Assembly: GCF_006171285.1 (NCBI RefSeq)
Contig: NZ_CP040889.1
Span: 4,650,001 to 4,714,000, forward strand
Source: Leclercia adecarboxylata
GTDB lineage: Bacteria > Pseudomonadota > Gammaproteobacteria > Enterobacterales > Enterobacteriaceae
Direction: 5' to 3'
DNA: 64,000 nucleotides
Under the pieces are notes generated by a model. The model made no database searches. It worked only from the letters and a program-made list of their open reading frames with translations, and was not told the DNA's origin. Shown here piece after piece: positions 18,491 through 27,531 of the stretch (position 1 is its first letter; the number at the start of each line of letters is the position of its first letter). Made by a program: the position numbers and the translations under genes.

Positions 18491-19969
18491 TTATTGGTTT
18501 ATCTGGACCAGGTCATCCGGGATCCATGTTTGATCGTAGAATCCGTCTTCGGTGCCATACAGACGCAGCGCCACGAGGAAATTACGGTCAGGAACGGTTT
18601 TGATAAAGGCGCTGTCTTCCACACCGTCCGGTTTATTCGGGCCGAACCAGAGGTCGATAGAGCCATCGTTGTTTTTCGGGATGTTGTAATAGCCGTTGGT
18701 GGACGGTAACAGCTGATCGGTTTCCGGCATGGTGCCGTCGGTAATGTTGTAGGCAGTCACGGCCCAGAACAGCGCCGCAGGTGGGTTTGGCGGCAGGTGC
18801 AACTTATAGGTATTGCTGCCGTTCAGGAACTTGCCGGATCCGTCTTTGGTGGCAAACGGATATTTGGACCCCGCGCCGGTGGTATGCATCACCATTGCCG
18901 CCGCGCTGGAGTACGCAATCTGGAAGAAGGCCGCGCGCTGGTTGGCATCAAGGGTGCCGTACTGCATCCACTCTGCGGTAGCACCCGCCCAGGAGGTCTC
19001 CCACTGACGGTCTTTGTAATAGAGCTGACGCTGGTCATCACGCCCCACCTGACGACGCGCGAGGATCATGCGCGGCGCGGTTTCCACGGCTTTGTTCAGT
19101 AACTCCTGCTGTTTGGCCGTCGGGGTGAACGGCTTGCCCTTCACAATGCCGATGCTGAGCAGCGCGCTGCGGGTGGCATCCGGGATCGCGGTCAGCGGTT
19201 CATAATCCACAAAGGTTTTCAGCTTTTGCCAGTAGCTGGCGTCGGTGGGATAAACCATGTTCACCCGCTTCCCGCTGGCATCCGGGAACTGCATCGGCTT
19301 CACGTCCTTTTCCACATCCCAGAGGGGATAGACGCGGGTGGTTTCGGCATTTTTCACCGCCGGGACCGGATCGGGTTTGCCTTCACCTTTACCCATGATG
19401 GTTCTGAAGAAGAGGAAGACGTTATAGGTCGAGGATTTAAAGGCGTAATACCCCTGCGGCACAGGACCGTCGTAATCCGGCGGCAGAAGTAAATAGAGGC
19501 CACCCCGGGCACGGTCTGGCCCGATGGCACCCACGTCGGTAATGGTTTTCTGGAAGAAGTCGGTAAACATCCCGATGACGTTCGGTGGCGCTTTGATCAC
19601 CAGCGGCCCCGTCTCCTTCAGATCCAGATAACTCATGGAATAGATCACATCCCCGTTAGGCGTAGGCACCACCGCCCGGCTGTCCATCCGCTCTTTCCAG
19701 ATCGGCAGGACGTTATAGCCTTTACCAAACGCAGCTTCAGAGCCATCGCGCAGGCCAATGGTATTCAGCAGCGGCAGGGTCTGGATGTAGGCCTGAATCG
19801 CATCCTGATAATAGAGTTCGTCGCTTAAGGACTGCGCTTCCTGCTCCGGTAACCAGTTACCGTTATTCAGTTGCTTCATCAGGGGGGAAAGCGGCGCGTC
19901 GGCGGCCATTGCGGGTTGGGCTAAAGCGAGTGACAGCAAAACGGCAGAAGTGACTATTCGGCGTTTCAT
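18491..19969 (-). CDS. Exported DUF1254/DUF1214 protein (first of a tandem pair)
   Basis: 492 residues with signal peptide (MKRRIVTSAVLLSLALAQPAMA). DUF1254 signatures PTPNGDVIYSMSYLDL and DUF1214 signatures ALFWAVTAYNITDGTMPE and NFLVALRLYG are clear. It shares architecture with the downstream gene but sequence identity is low, so the duplication is old. Periplasmic, function unknown. The promoter must lie in the 196-base gap to the divergent yedK. Confidence 0.87.
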   Translation of the reverse strand: MKRRIVTSAVLLSLALAQPAMAADAPLSPLMKQLNNGNWLPEQEAQSLSDELYYQDAIQAYIQTLPLLNTIGLRDGSEAAFGKGYNVLPIWKERMDSRAVVPTPNGDVIYSMSYLDLKETGPLVIKAPPNVIGMFTDFFQKTITDVGAIGPDRARGGLYLLLPPDYDGPVPQGYYAFKSSTYNVFLFFRTIMGKGEGKPDPVPAVKNAETTRVYPLWDVEKDVKPMQFPDASGKRVNMVYPTDASYWQKLKTFVDYEPLTAIPDATRSALLSIGIVKGKPFTPTAKQQELLNKAVETAPRMILARRQVGRDDQRQLYYKDRQWETSWAGATAEWMQYGTLDANQRAAFFQIAYSSAAAMVMHTTGAGSKYPFATKDGSGKFLNGSNTYKLHLPPNPPAALFWAVTAYNITDGTMPETDQLLPSTNGYYNIPKNNDGSIDLWFGPNKPDGVEDSAFIKTVPDRNFLVALRLYGTEDGFYDQTWIPDDLVQINQ

Positions 19970-20165
19970 AGGTGTATCCCGATATAAGAGTAGTAAAAAC
20001 GAAATGAACGACTTACATACGATCGGTGATGACTTTTGGCATAAAACAAACGAGACAGAATGTTCTTAGAAAGGATAGTTGGTTTTGCAAAATGAATAGT
20101 GTTTTGAGCTATTTAAAATCCGGGAAATACACAACCTATACTTAAGAAAACCCTCGGAGGTAATT

Positions 20166-20843
20166 ATGTGCGGACGTTTCGCCCAGGCGCAGACCCGGGA
20201 AGAGTATCTTGCCTTTCTTGCAGATGAAGCGGAGTGCGACATCCCCTACGACCCGGAACCCATCGGGCGCTATAACGTTGCGCCAGGCACTAAAGTGTTG
20301 TTGGTCAGCGAGCGCGACGATGTGTTGCATCTCGACCCGGTGTTCTGGGGCTACGCCCCTGGCTGGTGGGATATGCCGCCGCTGATCAACGCCCGTCTGG
20401 AAACTGCCGCCAGCAGCCGGATGTTTAAGCCGCTGTGGAACCACGGTCGGGCGATTGTCTTTGCCGACGGCTGGTTCGAGTGGAAAAAAGAGGGAGACAA
20501 AAAGCAGCCTTACTTTATCGCGCGCGCCGACGGACAGCCCATTTTTATGGCGGCGATCGGCAGCACCCCGTTTGAGCGCGGGGATACCGCGGAAGGGTTC
20601 CTGATCGTGACCGCCGCGGCAGATAAAGGGCTGGTGGATATCCACGACCGGCGACCGCTGGTACTGACGCCGAAGTCAGCGCGCGAATGGTTGCGCGAAA
20701 CGGTGAGCGGCAAAGAGGCTGAAGAGATTGCCCGGACGGGCGCGGTACCCGCAGATGAATTCCACTGGCATGCCGTCACGCGGGCGGTGGGGAATGTAAA
20801 AAATCAGGGGCCAGAATTGATCAATAAAATAAGTGAGCCGTAA
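20166..20843 (+). CDS. yedK: YedK, SRAP-family abasic-site crosslinking protein
   Basis: 225 residues. Cys2, which forms the thiazolidine crosslink to abasic sites after Met removal, is in MCGRF; Asn37 (YNVAPG), Glu105 (WFEWKKEG) and His160 (DIHDRRPLVL) are the known active-site residues at the same numbers as in E. coli YedK. The protein shields abasic sites in single-stranded DNA. Start has GGAGG seven bases upstream. Confidence 0.95.
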   Translation: MCGRFAQAQTREEYLAFLADEAECDIPYDPEPIGRYNVAPGTKVLLVSERDDVLHLDPVFWGYAPGWWDMPPLINARLETAASSRMFKPLWNHGRAIVFADGWFEWKKEGDKKQPYFIARADGQPIFMAAIGSTPFERGDTAEGFLIVTAAADKGLVDIHDRRPLVLTPKSAREWLRETVSGKEAEEIARTGAVPADEFHWHAVTRAVGNVKNQGPELINKISEP

Positions 20844-20973
20844 AATAAAACCCGATTTTATTAATAATGATTATTTGCAGAAATAACGAAGCGCCAGCAA
20901 ATATACATTCATCACCAGCGTAGCGGTAAAATAATAATTCAGGAGGGCCAGAATTAACCCTCCCCTTTAACAC

Positions 20974-21195
20974 CTAAACCACCTGTTTTGGCCAGCGTCT
21001 CCTTTTGGGAAGCGGCACGCATGAGTGTGCGGTGAGTCGGGTTCCGCAGACGGAACAAACAGCACCATGAGGTTGGGTTTGCGTGGGGCAAAAAGAGGTA
21101 AAACGAAACCTCTTGCTTGTGCAAACCGGGCACTCAAATTTTATGTTGGGAATAGCCCCTCCGGGCAGGTGAATAGAGTCACCACTATAGCGCAA
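20974..21195 (-). CDS. Possible small zinc-ribbon protein
   Basis: A 73-codon frame with CPVC and CSVC pairs 25 residues apart, typical of a zinc ribbon, and a basic tail (PKRRRWPKQ). The only in-frame start at the full length is a TTG at 21195 with no good ribosome site; GGAGGGG occurs further inside near codon 12, upstream of non-ATG codons. The cysteine pattern argues for coding, the start argues against. It lies between yedK and umuC. Confidence 0.4.
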   Translation of the reverse strand: MRYSGDSIHLPGGAIPNIKFECPVCTSKRFRFTSFCPTQTQPHGAVCSVCGTRLTAHSCVPLPKRRRWPKQVV

Positions 21196-21275
21196 TTCTT
21201 AATCGCCCAGGGATATATCTTCCTTATCTGACAAATAATTACTTTTATCCTTTGCACTATTTTAGTGAAAGAGAT

Positions 21276-22538
21276 TTATCTGACCCGAAGAAAGTCAGAA
21301 AAACGCGTGGTATATCGCGGGGATAACATTTCCCTTTTCATTTGCCATTTCTGCTCTATTCCCTGCCCGGCAAACCAGATGGTTCCGCGCCCTTGTTCAT
21401 TAAGTTTATCGATAAGCGCCATTAACTCTGCGCTGTTGCGCCGGGGCGGATTTTCATCAAACAGATTCAGCTGCGCGACGCCAGAACTGAAAAAATCCCC
21501 CAGCATGACGCCGGCTTTCTGATAGCGCAGCCCTTCTCTCCAGATAATATCCAGACAGTGTGTCGCCGCTTCAATAATATCCCGGCTGTCTTCCGTTGGC
21601 GTCAGCAGTTTGGTTGAGGCGCTATTACCGTAATAAGGCTCGTTCAGCGCAAACGGCGACGTCTTCACGAAGGCTGAAATAAACCGGCAGTACTGGTGTT
21701 CAGCCCGCAGTTTCTCGGCGGCGCGGGCGGCATAGCTGCAGATGGCCTGGCGCATTGCCTCGTAATCCGTCACTTTTTCGCCGAACGAGCGGGAGCAGAT
21801 AATCTCCTGCTTGTGCGGGACATACTCTTCAAACCCCAGACAGGATTCGCCGCGCAGCTCGCGTACGGTACGCTCCAGCACCACGCTGAAATGTTTGCGG
21901 ATCAGGGCCGTGGGGGTGTCCGCCAGTGCCAGTACGGTATTAATGCCCATGGCCTCCAGCTTTTTGCTCATCCGCCGCCCGATACCCCACACCTCGCCGA
22001 CGGGCAGCGCCGCCATCAGCTTGCGCTGACGCTCAACGCGGGATAAATCCACCACGCCGCCGGTCTGCCGCTGCCATTTTTTTGCCGCAAAGTTGGCCAG
22101 CTTGGCGAGGGTTTTGGTGGGCGCAATGCCCACCCCGACGGTCAGGTGCGTATGTTGTAGCACCGTCTGGCGAATTTCGCGGCCAAAGGCCTCCAGATTG
22201 CAACAGTTGCTGACCCCGGTGAGATCGCAAAAAGCCTCATCAATCGAGTAGATCTCAACCCGCGGAGCCATCTCCTCCAGGGTGGTCATCACCCGATTGC
22301 TCATATCGGCGTACAGCTCGTAATTACTGCTGAAGGCGACAATGCCGTGGCGGCGGAAAATCTCTTTCTGTTTAAAATACGGCGCCCCCATCGTCACCAG
22401 CCCTTTCGCTTCGGCGCTGCGGGCAATCACGCAGCCATCGTTATTCGACAGCACCACCACCGGTCGTCCCTTCAGGTCCGGGCGAAACACCGTCTCGCAC
22501 GAGGCATAAAAGCTGTTCACGTCGACAAGCGCAAACAT
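21276..22538 (-). CDS. umuC: UmuC, catalytic subunit of DNA polymerase V
   Basis: 420 residues, full length for UmuC. Y-family motifs are intact: [14 protein letters not shown] (first catalytic Asp), [11 protein letters not shown], and [10 protein letters not shown] (second catalytic acid pair). The C-terminal [16 protein letters not shown] contains the LNLF clamp-binding type motif. It performs error-prone lesion bypass and normally needs UmuD'. Here umuD is missing; a 16-codon frame occupies its place and an SOS box lies upstream. Confidence 0.95.
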   Translation of the reverse strand: MFALVDVNSFYASCETVFRPDLKGRPVVVLSNNDGCVIARSAEAKGLVTMGAPYFKQKEIFRRHGIVAFSSNYELYADMSNRVMTTLEEMAPRVEIYSIDEAFCDLTGVSNCCNLEAFGREIRQTVLQHTHLTVGVGIAPTKTLAKLANFAAKKWQRQTGGVVDLSRVERQRKLMAALPVGEVWGIGRRMSKKLEAMGINTVLALADTPTALIRKHFSVVLERTVRELRGESCLGFEEYVPHKQEIICSRSFGEKVTDYEAMRQAICSYAARAAEKLRAEHQYCRFISAFVKTSPFALNEPYYGNSASTKLLTPTEDSRDIIEAATHCLDIIWREGLRYQKAGVMLGDFFSSGVAQLNLFDENPPRRNSAELMALIDKLNEQGRGTIWFAGQGIEQKWQMKREMLSPRYTTRFSDFLRVR

Positions 22539-22540
22539 GG

Positions 22541-22591
22541 TTATTTGCGCCCTTTTACGGGCGCGGTAACGCGTGGGTAGATGAATGGCAT
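22541..22591 (-). other. 16-codon minigene in the umuD position
   Basis: ATG CCA TTC ATC TAC ... AAA TAA encodes [16 protein letters not shown] and stops two bases before the umuC ATG. It begins right after the SOS promoter with GAGAC upstream. The first residues resemble the start of some UmuD proteins (MPF or MLFI), so it may be the remnant of umuD kept as a translational lead-in for umuC. Confidence 0.5.
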
Positions 22592-22609
22592 AGTCTCAAG
22601 TCCGTTTAA

Positions 22610-22625
22610 CTGTATATATATACAG
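22610..22625. promoter_or_regulatory. LexA (SOS) box of the umuC operon
   Basis: CTGTATATATATACAG is a perfect 16-base palindrome fitting CTGT-N8-ACAG with an alternating AT core, one of the strongest LexA site forms. It lies 19 bases before the minigene and 72 bases before umuC. Confidence 0.92.
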
Positions 22626-22706
22626 TATCAATGATTTTGCGAACAAATCAAGGTGCTTACCGGCACAACGGCTGAGACTATGGTTCAGGTTAATAACCGC
22701 AGACGT

Positions 22707-23462
22707 TTATTTGCAGGCCACCAGATCGGCCATCTGCTTAGCGTCAGGCAAACCGACGATCTGCTGCAGGGCGCGATCTTTATTCAGGTAATAAATGGCA
22801 GGCGTACCGCTGGCTCCGAGTTGTTCCATCAATTGCTGGTTCTGCTGGATCTGCTTAAACACCGCTGGCGGCGTATTACCTTTCAGCGCCGGTTTCGTTT
22901 TCCCGTCGCTGCTTTCAAGGTCATGCCACACTTTAGCCGGATCGCTGGCGGAGAGGATCGCCGCCGCGTACTGGGCACTGTCCGGGCGGATCACGCCCAC
23001 CAGCAGGGTTTTGGTGCTGATGCTTTTATCCTTGAGATAAGGCTGGGCCTGATGCCAGAACTTGTTGCAGTACGGGCAGAAGGGATCGGAGAAGACCACC
23101 ACCTGACACTTCGCGTCCGCGCTACCTTCTGCGATCCCCGGCGCGGCGGTGAGCTGTTTCCACATTTCGCGCCCGGCAGGAATATAGATCTCATCGTTGA
23201 TGACCTTCTCGCTCAGGTTATTGCCCTCGGCATCGTACATATAGCCTGAAATCACGTGCTTTTTATCCGGGGTGAGATAGAGCGTGACGCCCATATCCTG
23301 ATATTTCCCCAGCCACCCTTCTACCCCGCCGGGGGCGCTGAACGGTTTAATAATTACAATGCCCTGTTTCTGGACGTGTTTAATGGGTTCGGGTAAATCA
23401 GCGGTCTGCGCCAGGGCGCTGAAGCTTAAGGTCAACATCAACAGGGACAGGATCTTGTTCAT
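22707..23462 (-). CDS. dsbG: DsbG, periplasmic disulfide isomerase/reductase
   Basis: 251 residues with signal peptide (to about residue 18), an N-terminal dimerisation domain and a thioredoxin fold. The active site is CPYC (residues 129-132) as in DsbG rather than CGYC of DsbC, with the cis-Pro motif GTPAIYY. EKQG/QKQG, APGG and LGKYQDMGVTLYLTPD match E. coli DsbG. It protects single cysteines of exported proteins. An extra cysteine (Cys119) precedes the fold. Its ATG overlaps the stop of scsB, so DsbG is likely kept reduced by that neighbour. Confidence 0.9.
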   Translation of the reverse strand: MNKILSLLMLTLSFSALAQTADLPEPIKHVQKQGIVIIKPFSAPGGVEGWLGKYQDMGVTLYLTPDKKHVISGYMYDAEGNNLSEKVINDEIYIPAGREMWKQLTAAPGIAEGSADAKCQVVVFSDPFCPYCNKFWHQAQPYLKDKSISTKTLLVGVIRPDSAQYAAAILSASDPAKVWHDLESSDGKTKPALKGNTPPAVFKQIQQNQQLMEQLGASGTPAIYYLNKDRALQQIVGLPDAKQMADLVACK

Positions 23463-25480
23463 TTTTTTTCCTCAGTAAAATCAGATGGCGCGGCCGTGTC
23501 GGCCTTTGCCAGGGCGGTCAGCAAGGCGTCTTTGCTCAGCAGGGAGGGCAATACATGCCCCTGCGGAAGTGAAGGGCCAAAAATGGCGTTAAACGGAATG
23601 CCGCTGGCGCCGTAGCGCCTCAGGAACTGCTCGATTTCAGCGGAAGGCTGGCTCCAGTTGCCCTGCAACAGTACCACGTCGTCGCGGTTTAACGCGGCGA
23701 TCACCTCAGGCCGGTGAAGCACCAGGACTTCATTCACCCGGCAGTTCAGGCACCAGTCGGCGGTGATATCCACCAGCACGCGTTTTCTGGCGTTCAGCGC
23801 GTCACTGAGCGCGGCCTCACTCAGCGGCTGCCAGTTCAGGGGTGAACCGGCCTTGCCCTGAGGTTGTGGAGCCAGAAAAGCATACAGCCCGGCACCAAAC
23901 AGCACGCCAAAGGCCAGGCTGCGCAGATTTTCCCGGTGGTTCGACATGGCCTTCGCGCAGCGGTAAAGGAAAAACGCCACCATCAGGCCGCCGCCGATCA
24001 GCACATAGCGTGCGCCCCACTCCTTCATCAGTAGGGACATTAGCCAGATGCAAGAGCCGAGCATCAGGATCACCAGCACCAGACGCAGCTTCCCCATCCA
24101 GGGGCCAGGCTTCGGCAGCCAGCGCGCCACGCCCGGCACCATGCTGATGGCCAGCCAGGGCAGACTCATCCCGATACCCAGAACAAAAAAGATGAGCCAT
24201 AGCTGATGGACGGGAGCCGCCAGGGCGAAGGTCACGGCCGTACCGAGGAAGGGTGCCGTACAGGGCGTGGCAAGCAGGGTCGCAAACGCGCCTTCGAGAA
24301 AACTCCCACCGGTACCGTTGCCGCCCGCGGTCGCCAGCCGGGTGGTAAACGAGGAAGGCAGACGGATCTCCATCAGGCCCGCCAGGCTGAAACAGAAAAT
24401 CCACGTCACCAGCACCATCGCGCCGATGAACCAGGGATTCTGGAACTGAAAGCCCCAGCCAATCCAGGCCCCGGACAGCCGCAGCCCGGTCACGACCGCC
24501 GCCAGCACCAGAAACGAGAACAGGATCCCGGACGCGGTTGCCAGAAAACGCAGCCGCGTCTGACGGCGGGTGCTCTCTGCCAGGGTCATCAGCGACGCGA
24601 GCTTGATGCCCAGAACGGGCAGCACGCAGGGCATCAGGTTGAGGATTAGGCCACCCACCAGCGCCACAGCCAGAATCTGCCAGAGCGAGGTAGAAGCATT
24701 GATATCAACGCTGAGCTGCTGACTCCGGTTGCCGTCGCTGACCAGCAGCGCGATCTGCTGTAGATGAGAGGCCTCCAGCGGTTGGCCCTGCTCATCGCTG
24801 ACCCTAAACCGTGCCGTCAGGATGTCGCCGTCGATCGTCGTCTGCGGCGGGGAAAGAGTCGCCCCCGGCGGGTTATCCGTGAACAGTTCAGGCCGGGACC
24901 AGCCTTCCGGTGAGGTCAGTTTCACCGTCAGCTGATCTGCGTCAGTGGCGACAGAGTTCACCGCCATCGCCCCGCTGGTTGCAGGAACCGCGCGCATCGC
25001 GTTATCCCACGCGCTGGCAAAGCCCGTCGACGGACCGGATGCCAGGTTGAGATCCAGCGGGAAGGTTTTGACCACACAGAGGTTGCTGCACAGGGAAAGC
25101 GTCAGCTTCCCACGCAGTCGCTGCACCTCATCGGTGGTGATTTCCAGTGGAAACACCACCCGGCTCTCGTAGCCCACCGAGCTGAATCCGGCAGACGTAA
25201 AGCGCACGGGCCGCGGCCAGTGCCACTGCGTACTGGCCTGCGGCGTCCAGTCGTTCACCGGCCGAAAGCCGCCGTCACCGGGGCTTCGCCAGTAGGTTTT
25301 CCACCCGTCATCGGGGGTGACATCCAGCAGCAGGCGCACTTTCCCGTTCGCGGGCGCATCGTGTAAGACATGCACCTGAGCATGGGAATTATCAGGCTGC
25401 ATCGGCCAGCCCGGGACCGCCGCATAAGCGGTGGACAGGCTGAATAACAGGAACCACAGGCTCCTGAAAAGCGTATTCAT
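23459..25480 (-). CDS. scsB: ScsB-type DsbD-family thiol:disulfide reductase
   Basis: 673 residues. Signal peptide, an N-terminal periplasmic domain (to about residue 270, with CSNLC), an eight-helix DsbD-type membrane domain whose redox cysteines are in LMPCVLPVLG and ATPCTAPFLG, and a C-terminal thioredoxin domain with WCLNC. It moves electrons from cytoplasmic thioredoxin to periplasmic partners. ScsB belongs to the copper-tolerance scs locus of Salmonella. Here the partner gene is dsbG instead of scsC, with a four-base start/stop overlap. Confidence 0.85.
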   Translation of the reverse strand: MNTLFRSLWFLLFSLSTAYAAVPGWPMQPDNSHAQVHVLHDAPANGKVRLLLDVTPDDGWKTYWRSPGDGGFRPVNDWTPQASTQWHWPRPVRFTSAGFSSVGYESRVVFPLEITTDEVQRLRGKLTLSLCSNLCVVKTFPLDLNLASGPSTGFASAWDNAMRAVPATSGAMAVNSVATDADQLTVKLTSPEGWSRPELFTDNPPGATLSPPQTTIDGDILTARFRVSDEQGQPLEASHLQQIALLVSDGNRSQQLSVDINASTSLWQILAVALVGGLILNLMPCVLPVLGIKLASLMTLAESTRRQTRLRFLATASGILFSFLVLAAVVTGLRLSGAWIGWGFQFQNPWFIGAMVLVTWIFCFSLAGLMEIRLPSSFTTRLATAGGNGTGGSFLEGAFATLLATPCTAPFLGTAVTFALAAPVHQLWLIFFVLGIGMSLPWLAISMVPGVARWLPKPGPWMGKLRLVLVILMLGSCIWLMSLLMKEWGARYVLIGGGLMVAFFLYRCAKAMSNHRENLRSLAFGVLFGAGLYAFLAPQPQGKAGSPLNWQPLSEAALSDALNARKRVLVDITADWCLNCRVNEVLVLHRPEVIAALNRDDVVLLQGNWSQPSAEIEQFLRRYGASGIPFNAIFGPSLPQGHVLPSLLSKDALLTALAKADTAAPSDFTEEKK

Positions 25481-25526
25481 ACATTTTCTCCGTGAAAAAT
25501 TAACTAAACAGGGACAGCCCGTTCAG

Positions 25527-25916
25527 TCATTCACGGAAAACGCAGTTCTTGAGATGTATTCGGAGGAGCGGAGGACGAAACAGGATGACCGGCCTCGGCA
25601 GGACGCTGATTTTGCTCAGCACCGCTAAAACGAGAACCAGCAGTGTGGGTAACAGCAGAAGGTTATCAAAATGAAGAGGTTGGGCGGCCAGCAGGGAGTG
25701 GGCGCTGAGCTCACAGGGCGACAACCCTGGCGACGTCAGCTCCTGCGGGCTGTTTTCAGCGGTCAACGAGAGCGTGGCGGCTTTGACCTGCATGTGGTGC
25801 AGGATGCTGGCCCGCTGGGTCAGACAGATCAGCATGACAATACAGGCAACGAAAAGAAGCGCGACGGCTCTTAGTTGCCTGTTTTTATGTTGAGTCGGAC
25901 CCGTCAGGATATTCAT
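25527..25916 (-). CDS. ScsA-like small membrane protein
   Basis: 129 residues from the ATG at 25916 (upstream codons to 26006 are open but look non-coding). Two hydrophobic segments, about 16-35 and 84-100, flank a periplasmic loop with one Cys. It precedes scsB by 46 bases on the same strand, the place of scsA in scs loci. I base the name on position and topology, not on a recognised sequence. Confidence 0.6.
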   Translation of the reverse strand: MNILTGPTQHKNRQLRAVALLFVACIVMLICLTQRASILHHMQVKAATLSLTAENSPQELTSPGLSPCELSAHSLLAAQPLHFDNLLLLPTLLVLVLAVLSKISVLPRPVILFRPPLLRIHLKNCVFRE

Positions 25917-25963
25917 GGGCAATGAGAATAGTGAGCGACGCGTCTTCGGGCAAGGGGCAATTT

Positions 25964-25978
25964 GTAAAGTAATGACAA
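25964..25978 (+). promoter_or_regulatory. Possible CpxR-like box upstream of the scsA-like gene
   Basis: GTAAA-N5-GACAA approximates the CpxR pattern GTAAA-N5-GTAAA with two mismatches, 48 bases before the scsA-like start. The scs locus of Salmonella is under CpxR, which is why I note it. Confidence 0.3.
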
Positions 25979-26089
25979 GGTGCGGGGAACTCAGCTTACC
26001 GCGCAATCAGCCACAGGAAAGCATAATGCCGCTTAATCAACCGACGTCTCAATGCGCGTGCCTAATTTAAGGGCTAAGCGCAGCACCCG

Positions 26090-26467
26090 GTAATTTTCGT
26101 ATGCTTTCCGCGATAAAATAATTTCAGGAGAGTAAACGACATACAGCGACTCCCTCCTCCGGCTGAAAATCGACGAAGCGTTGACCGCAGGCCGGGGCGA
26201 GGCGCACGGATGCGCCGAGAGGGGGCGACCTACATGGATGTAGGATCGCCCCCGACCCTAAGCCTGCGGGAATAAGCTGAGTGCACCGCGAAGCGGCGAT
26301 TTTCCTGGCCGGGAGCCGGGATTGCTAAGGGGGCGGCGGCGAGCCCACTTAGCACGTTCACGGGTGACGGGGCTTACAGAGAAGCACAAAACATACAGTG
26401 AACGGAACCACCACCACAGCCGCATGCTCCCCCTCACCCCAGCCCTCTCCCTGAATGGATAGGGGGC
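26090..26467 (-). repeat. Large intergenic repeat, copy A
   Basis: About 375 bases that reappear in inverted orientation at 51241-51619. Matching blocks include GTAATTTTCGTAT at the outer end, GCTGAAAATCGACGAAGCG, a strong hairpin at 26221-26253 (GGGGGCGA, CCTACAT/ATGTAGG, TCGCCCCC), the block from GGGAATAAGCTGAGT to GGGCTCGCCGCC-type sequence, and a C/T-rich CCCTCACCCCAGCCCTCTCC end. Both copies keep a reading frame with RERAKWARRRPLSNPGSRPG. The 676-base stretch 25917-26592 otherwise holds only the scsA-side and gntR promoters. Confidence 0.85.
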
Positions 26468-26533
26468 AGGCCGTGCCAATATTTATTGTGGTGCTCCCTC
26501 AACCTGGTGCAGCGGACATTGCTTTTAAAGAAA

Positions 26534-26568
26534 AATAAATGCAATAATATTTTATAAATTTGCATTTT
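26534..26568. promoter_or_regulatory. Composite TGCA operator 1, before gntR
   Basis: AAATGCAAT and AATTTGCATTT with TGCA cores 21 bases apart, 25-59 bases before the gntR start. Same arrangement as the four sites listed at 29801, 29951, 48993 and 49224; suggests autoregulation. Confidence 0.65.
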
Positions 26569-26592
26569 CCTCTCCTGAATCAGGGCGCCTGC

Positions 26593-27486
26593 ATGAAAAT
26601 TAGTGCACTCACTGAACGTATCTCACAGAAATTACTGGGTTTAATCGACAGCGGCGATATTGCTCCGGGATCGCATCTCAGCGTGCCTAAGCTGGCGGAA
26701 ACCTTTGATGTTTCGCGCTCCCCCGTTCGTGAAGCGCTGGTGTATCTGGAACAGAAAGGGGTGCTGCTGCAAAAGCAAAACCGCGGCTTTTTTGTTAAAG
26801 AGGACTACGCCCCGCAGGCGGATACCCAACCGGCCCCTTCTGAAGAGCTGGATCTGCCGGAGTATTATCAGCTCGCCGAAGACTGGCTGCGGGACGAGAT
26901 CGAGTCGGAAGTCACCGAGCTGTTCCTGATGAAGCGCTATAACCTCACTAAAAGCCAGCTGTCGACGGTGCTGGCCCGGGGCATCAGCGAGGGATGGGTT
27001 GAGCGCAAGCAGGGCTACGGCTGGCGTTTTTTACCGGTCGCCAAAACCAAGACCGCGCTGGAGCAGATTTTCAGTTTCCGTATGGTCATTGAACCGATGG
27101 CTATCCTGGAGCCTACGTTCAACGCACCGCAGGAGAAGATTAACGAGATCCGCCGCGAGCTGGAAATGCTGCTGGAGAGCGGCATTGAGCGCCTCTCCCC
27201 TACTCAGCTGCAACTGGCGGGCTACCGTTTTCACGAAACGATCATCAGTTTTTCCAACAATCCCTTCTTTGAAATCTCTCTACGTAACGTCAACCGCATG
27301 CGTCGGCTGATGGACTATCGCATCATGGATGACCGCAACCGCTACTACGCGGAAGTGAAAGATCATATGCGCATCCTCGCCCTCATTGAATCCGGACAGC
27401 GGATTGAGGCGTCGTACACTATGAAGCAGCACCTCTCCGTCGCCCTCGATAATAAAAAAATGCGCCGGATCAGCGCGGAAAATTAA
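26593..27486 (+). CDS. GntR-family regulator with two winged-helix domains and a ligand domain
   Basis: 297 residues. Residues 5-68 are a GntR winged helix (LAETFDVSRSPVREALVYLEQKGVL). Residues about 92-150 read as a second winged helix (LKLYNLTKSQLSTVLARG-like: KRYNLTKSQLSTVLARGISE, wing with GYGWRFLP). The C-terminal part is an FCD-type helical ligand domain (MVIEPMAILEP, FHETIISFSNNPFF, DHMRILALIESGQ). The double DNA-binding arrangement fits operators made of two TGCA cores two helical turns apart. ATG at 26593 has AGGG seven bases upstream. Likely represses the two catabolic groups at 28.9-31.1 and 44.2-51.2 kb. Confidence 0.8.
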   Translation: MKISALTERISQKLLGLIDSGDIAPGSHLSVPKLAETFDVSRSPVREALVYLEQKGVLLQKQNRGFFVKEDYAPQADTQPAPSEELDLPEYYQLAEDWLRDEIESEVTELFLMKRYNLTKSQLSTVLARGISEGWVERKQGYGWRFLPVAKTKTALEQIFSFRMVIEPMAILEPTFNAPQEKINEIRRELEMLLESGIERLSPTQLQLAGYRFHETIISFSNNPFFEISLRNVNRMRRLMDYRIMDDRNRYYAEVKDHMRILALIESGQRIEASYTMKQHLSVALDNKKMRRISAEN

Positions 27487-27500
27487 CCCTTGTCCCCAAA

Positions 27501-27527
27501 AAAACGGCTCACAGTGTGAGCCGTTTT
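27501..27527. terminator. Bidirectional terminator between gntR and the CitMHS transporter
   Basis: AAAACGGCTCACA / TGTGAGCCGTTTT around a central base, with A and T runs at the ends, between converging genes. Confidence 0.85.
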
Positions 27528-27531
27528 GCTG

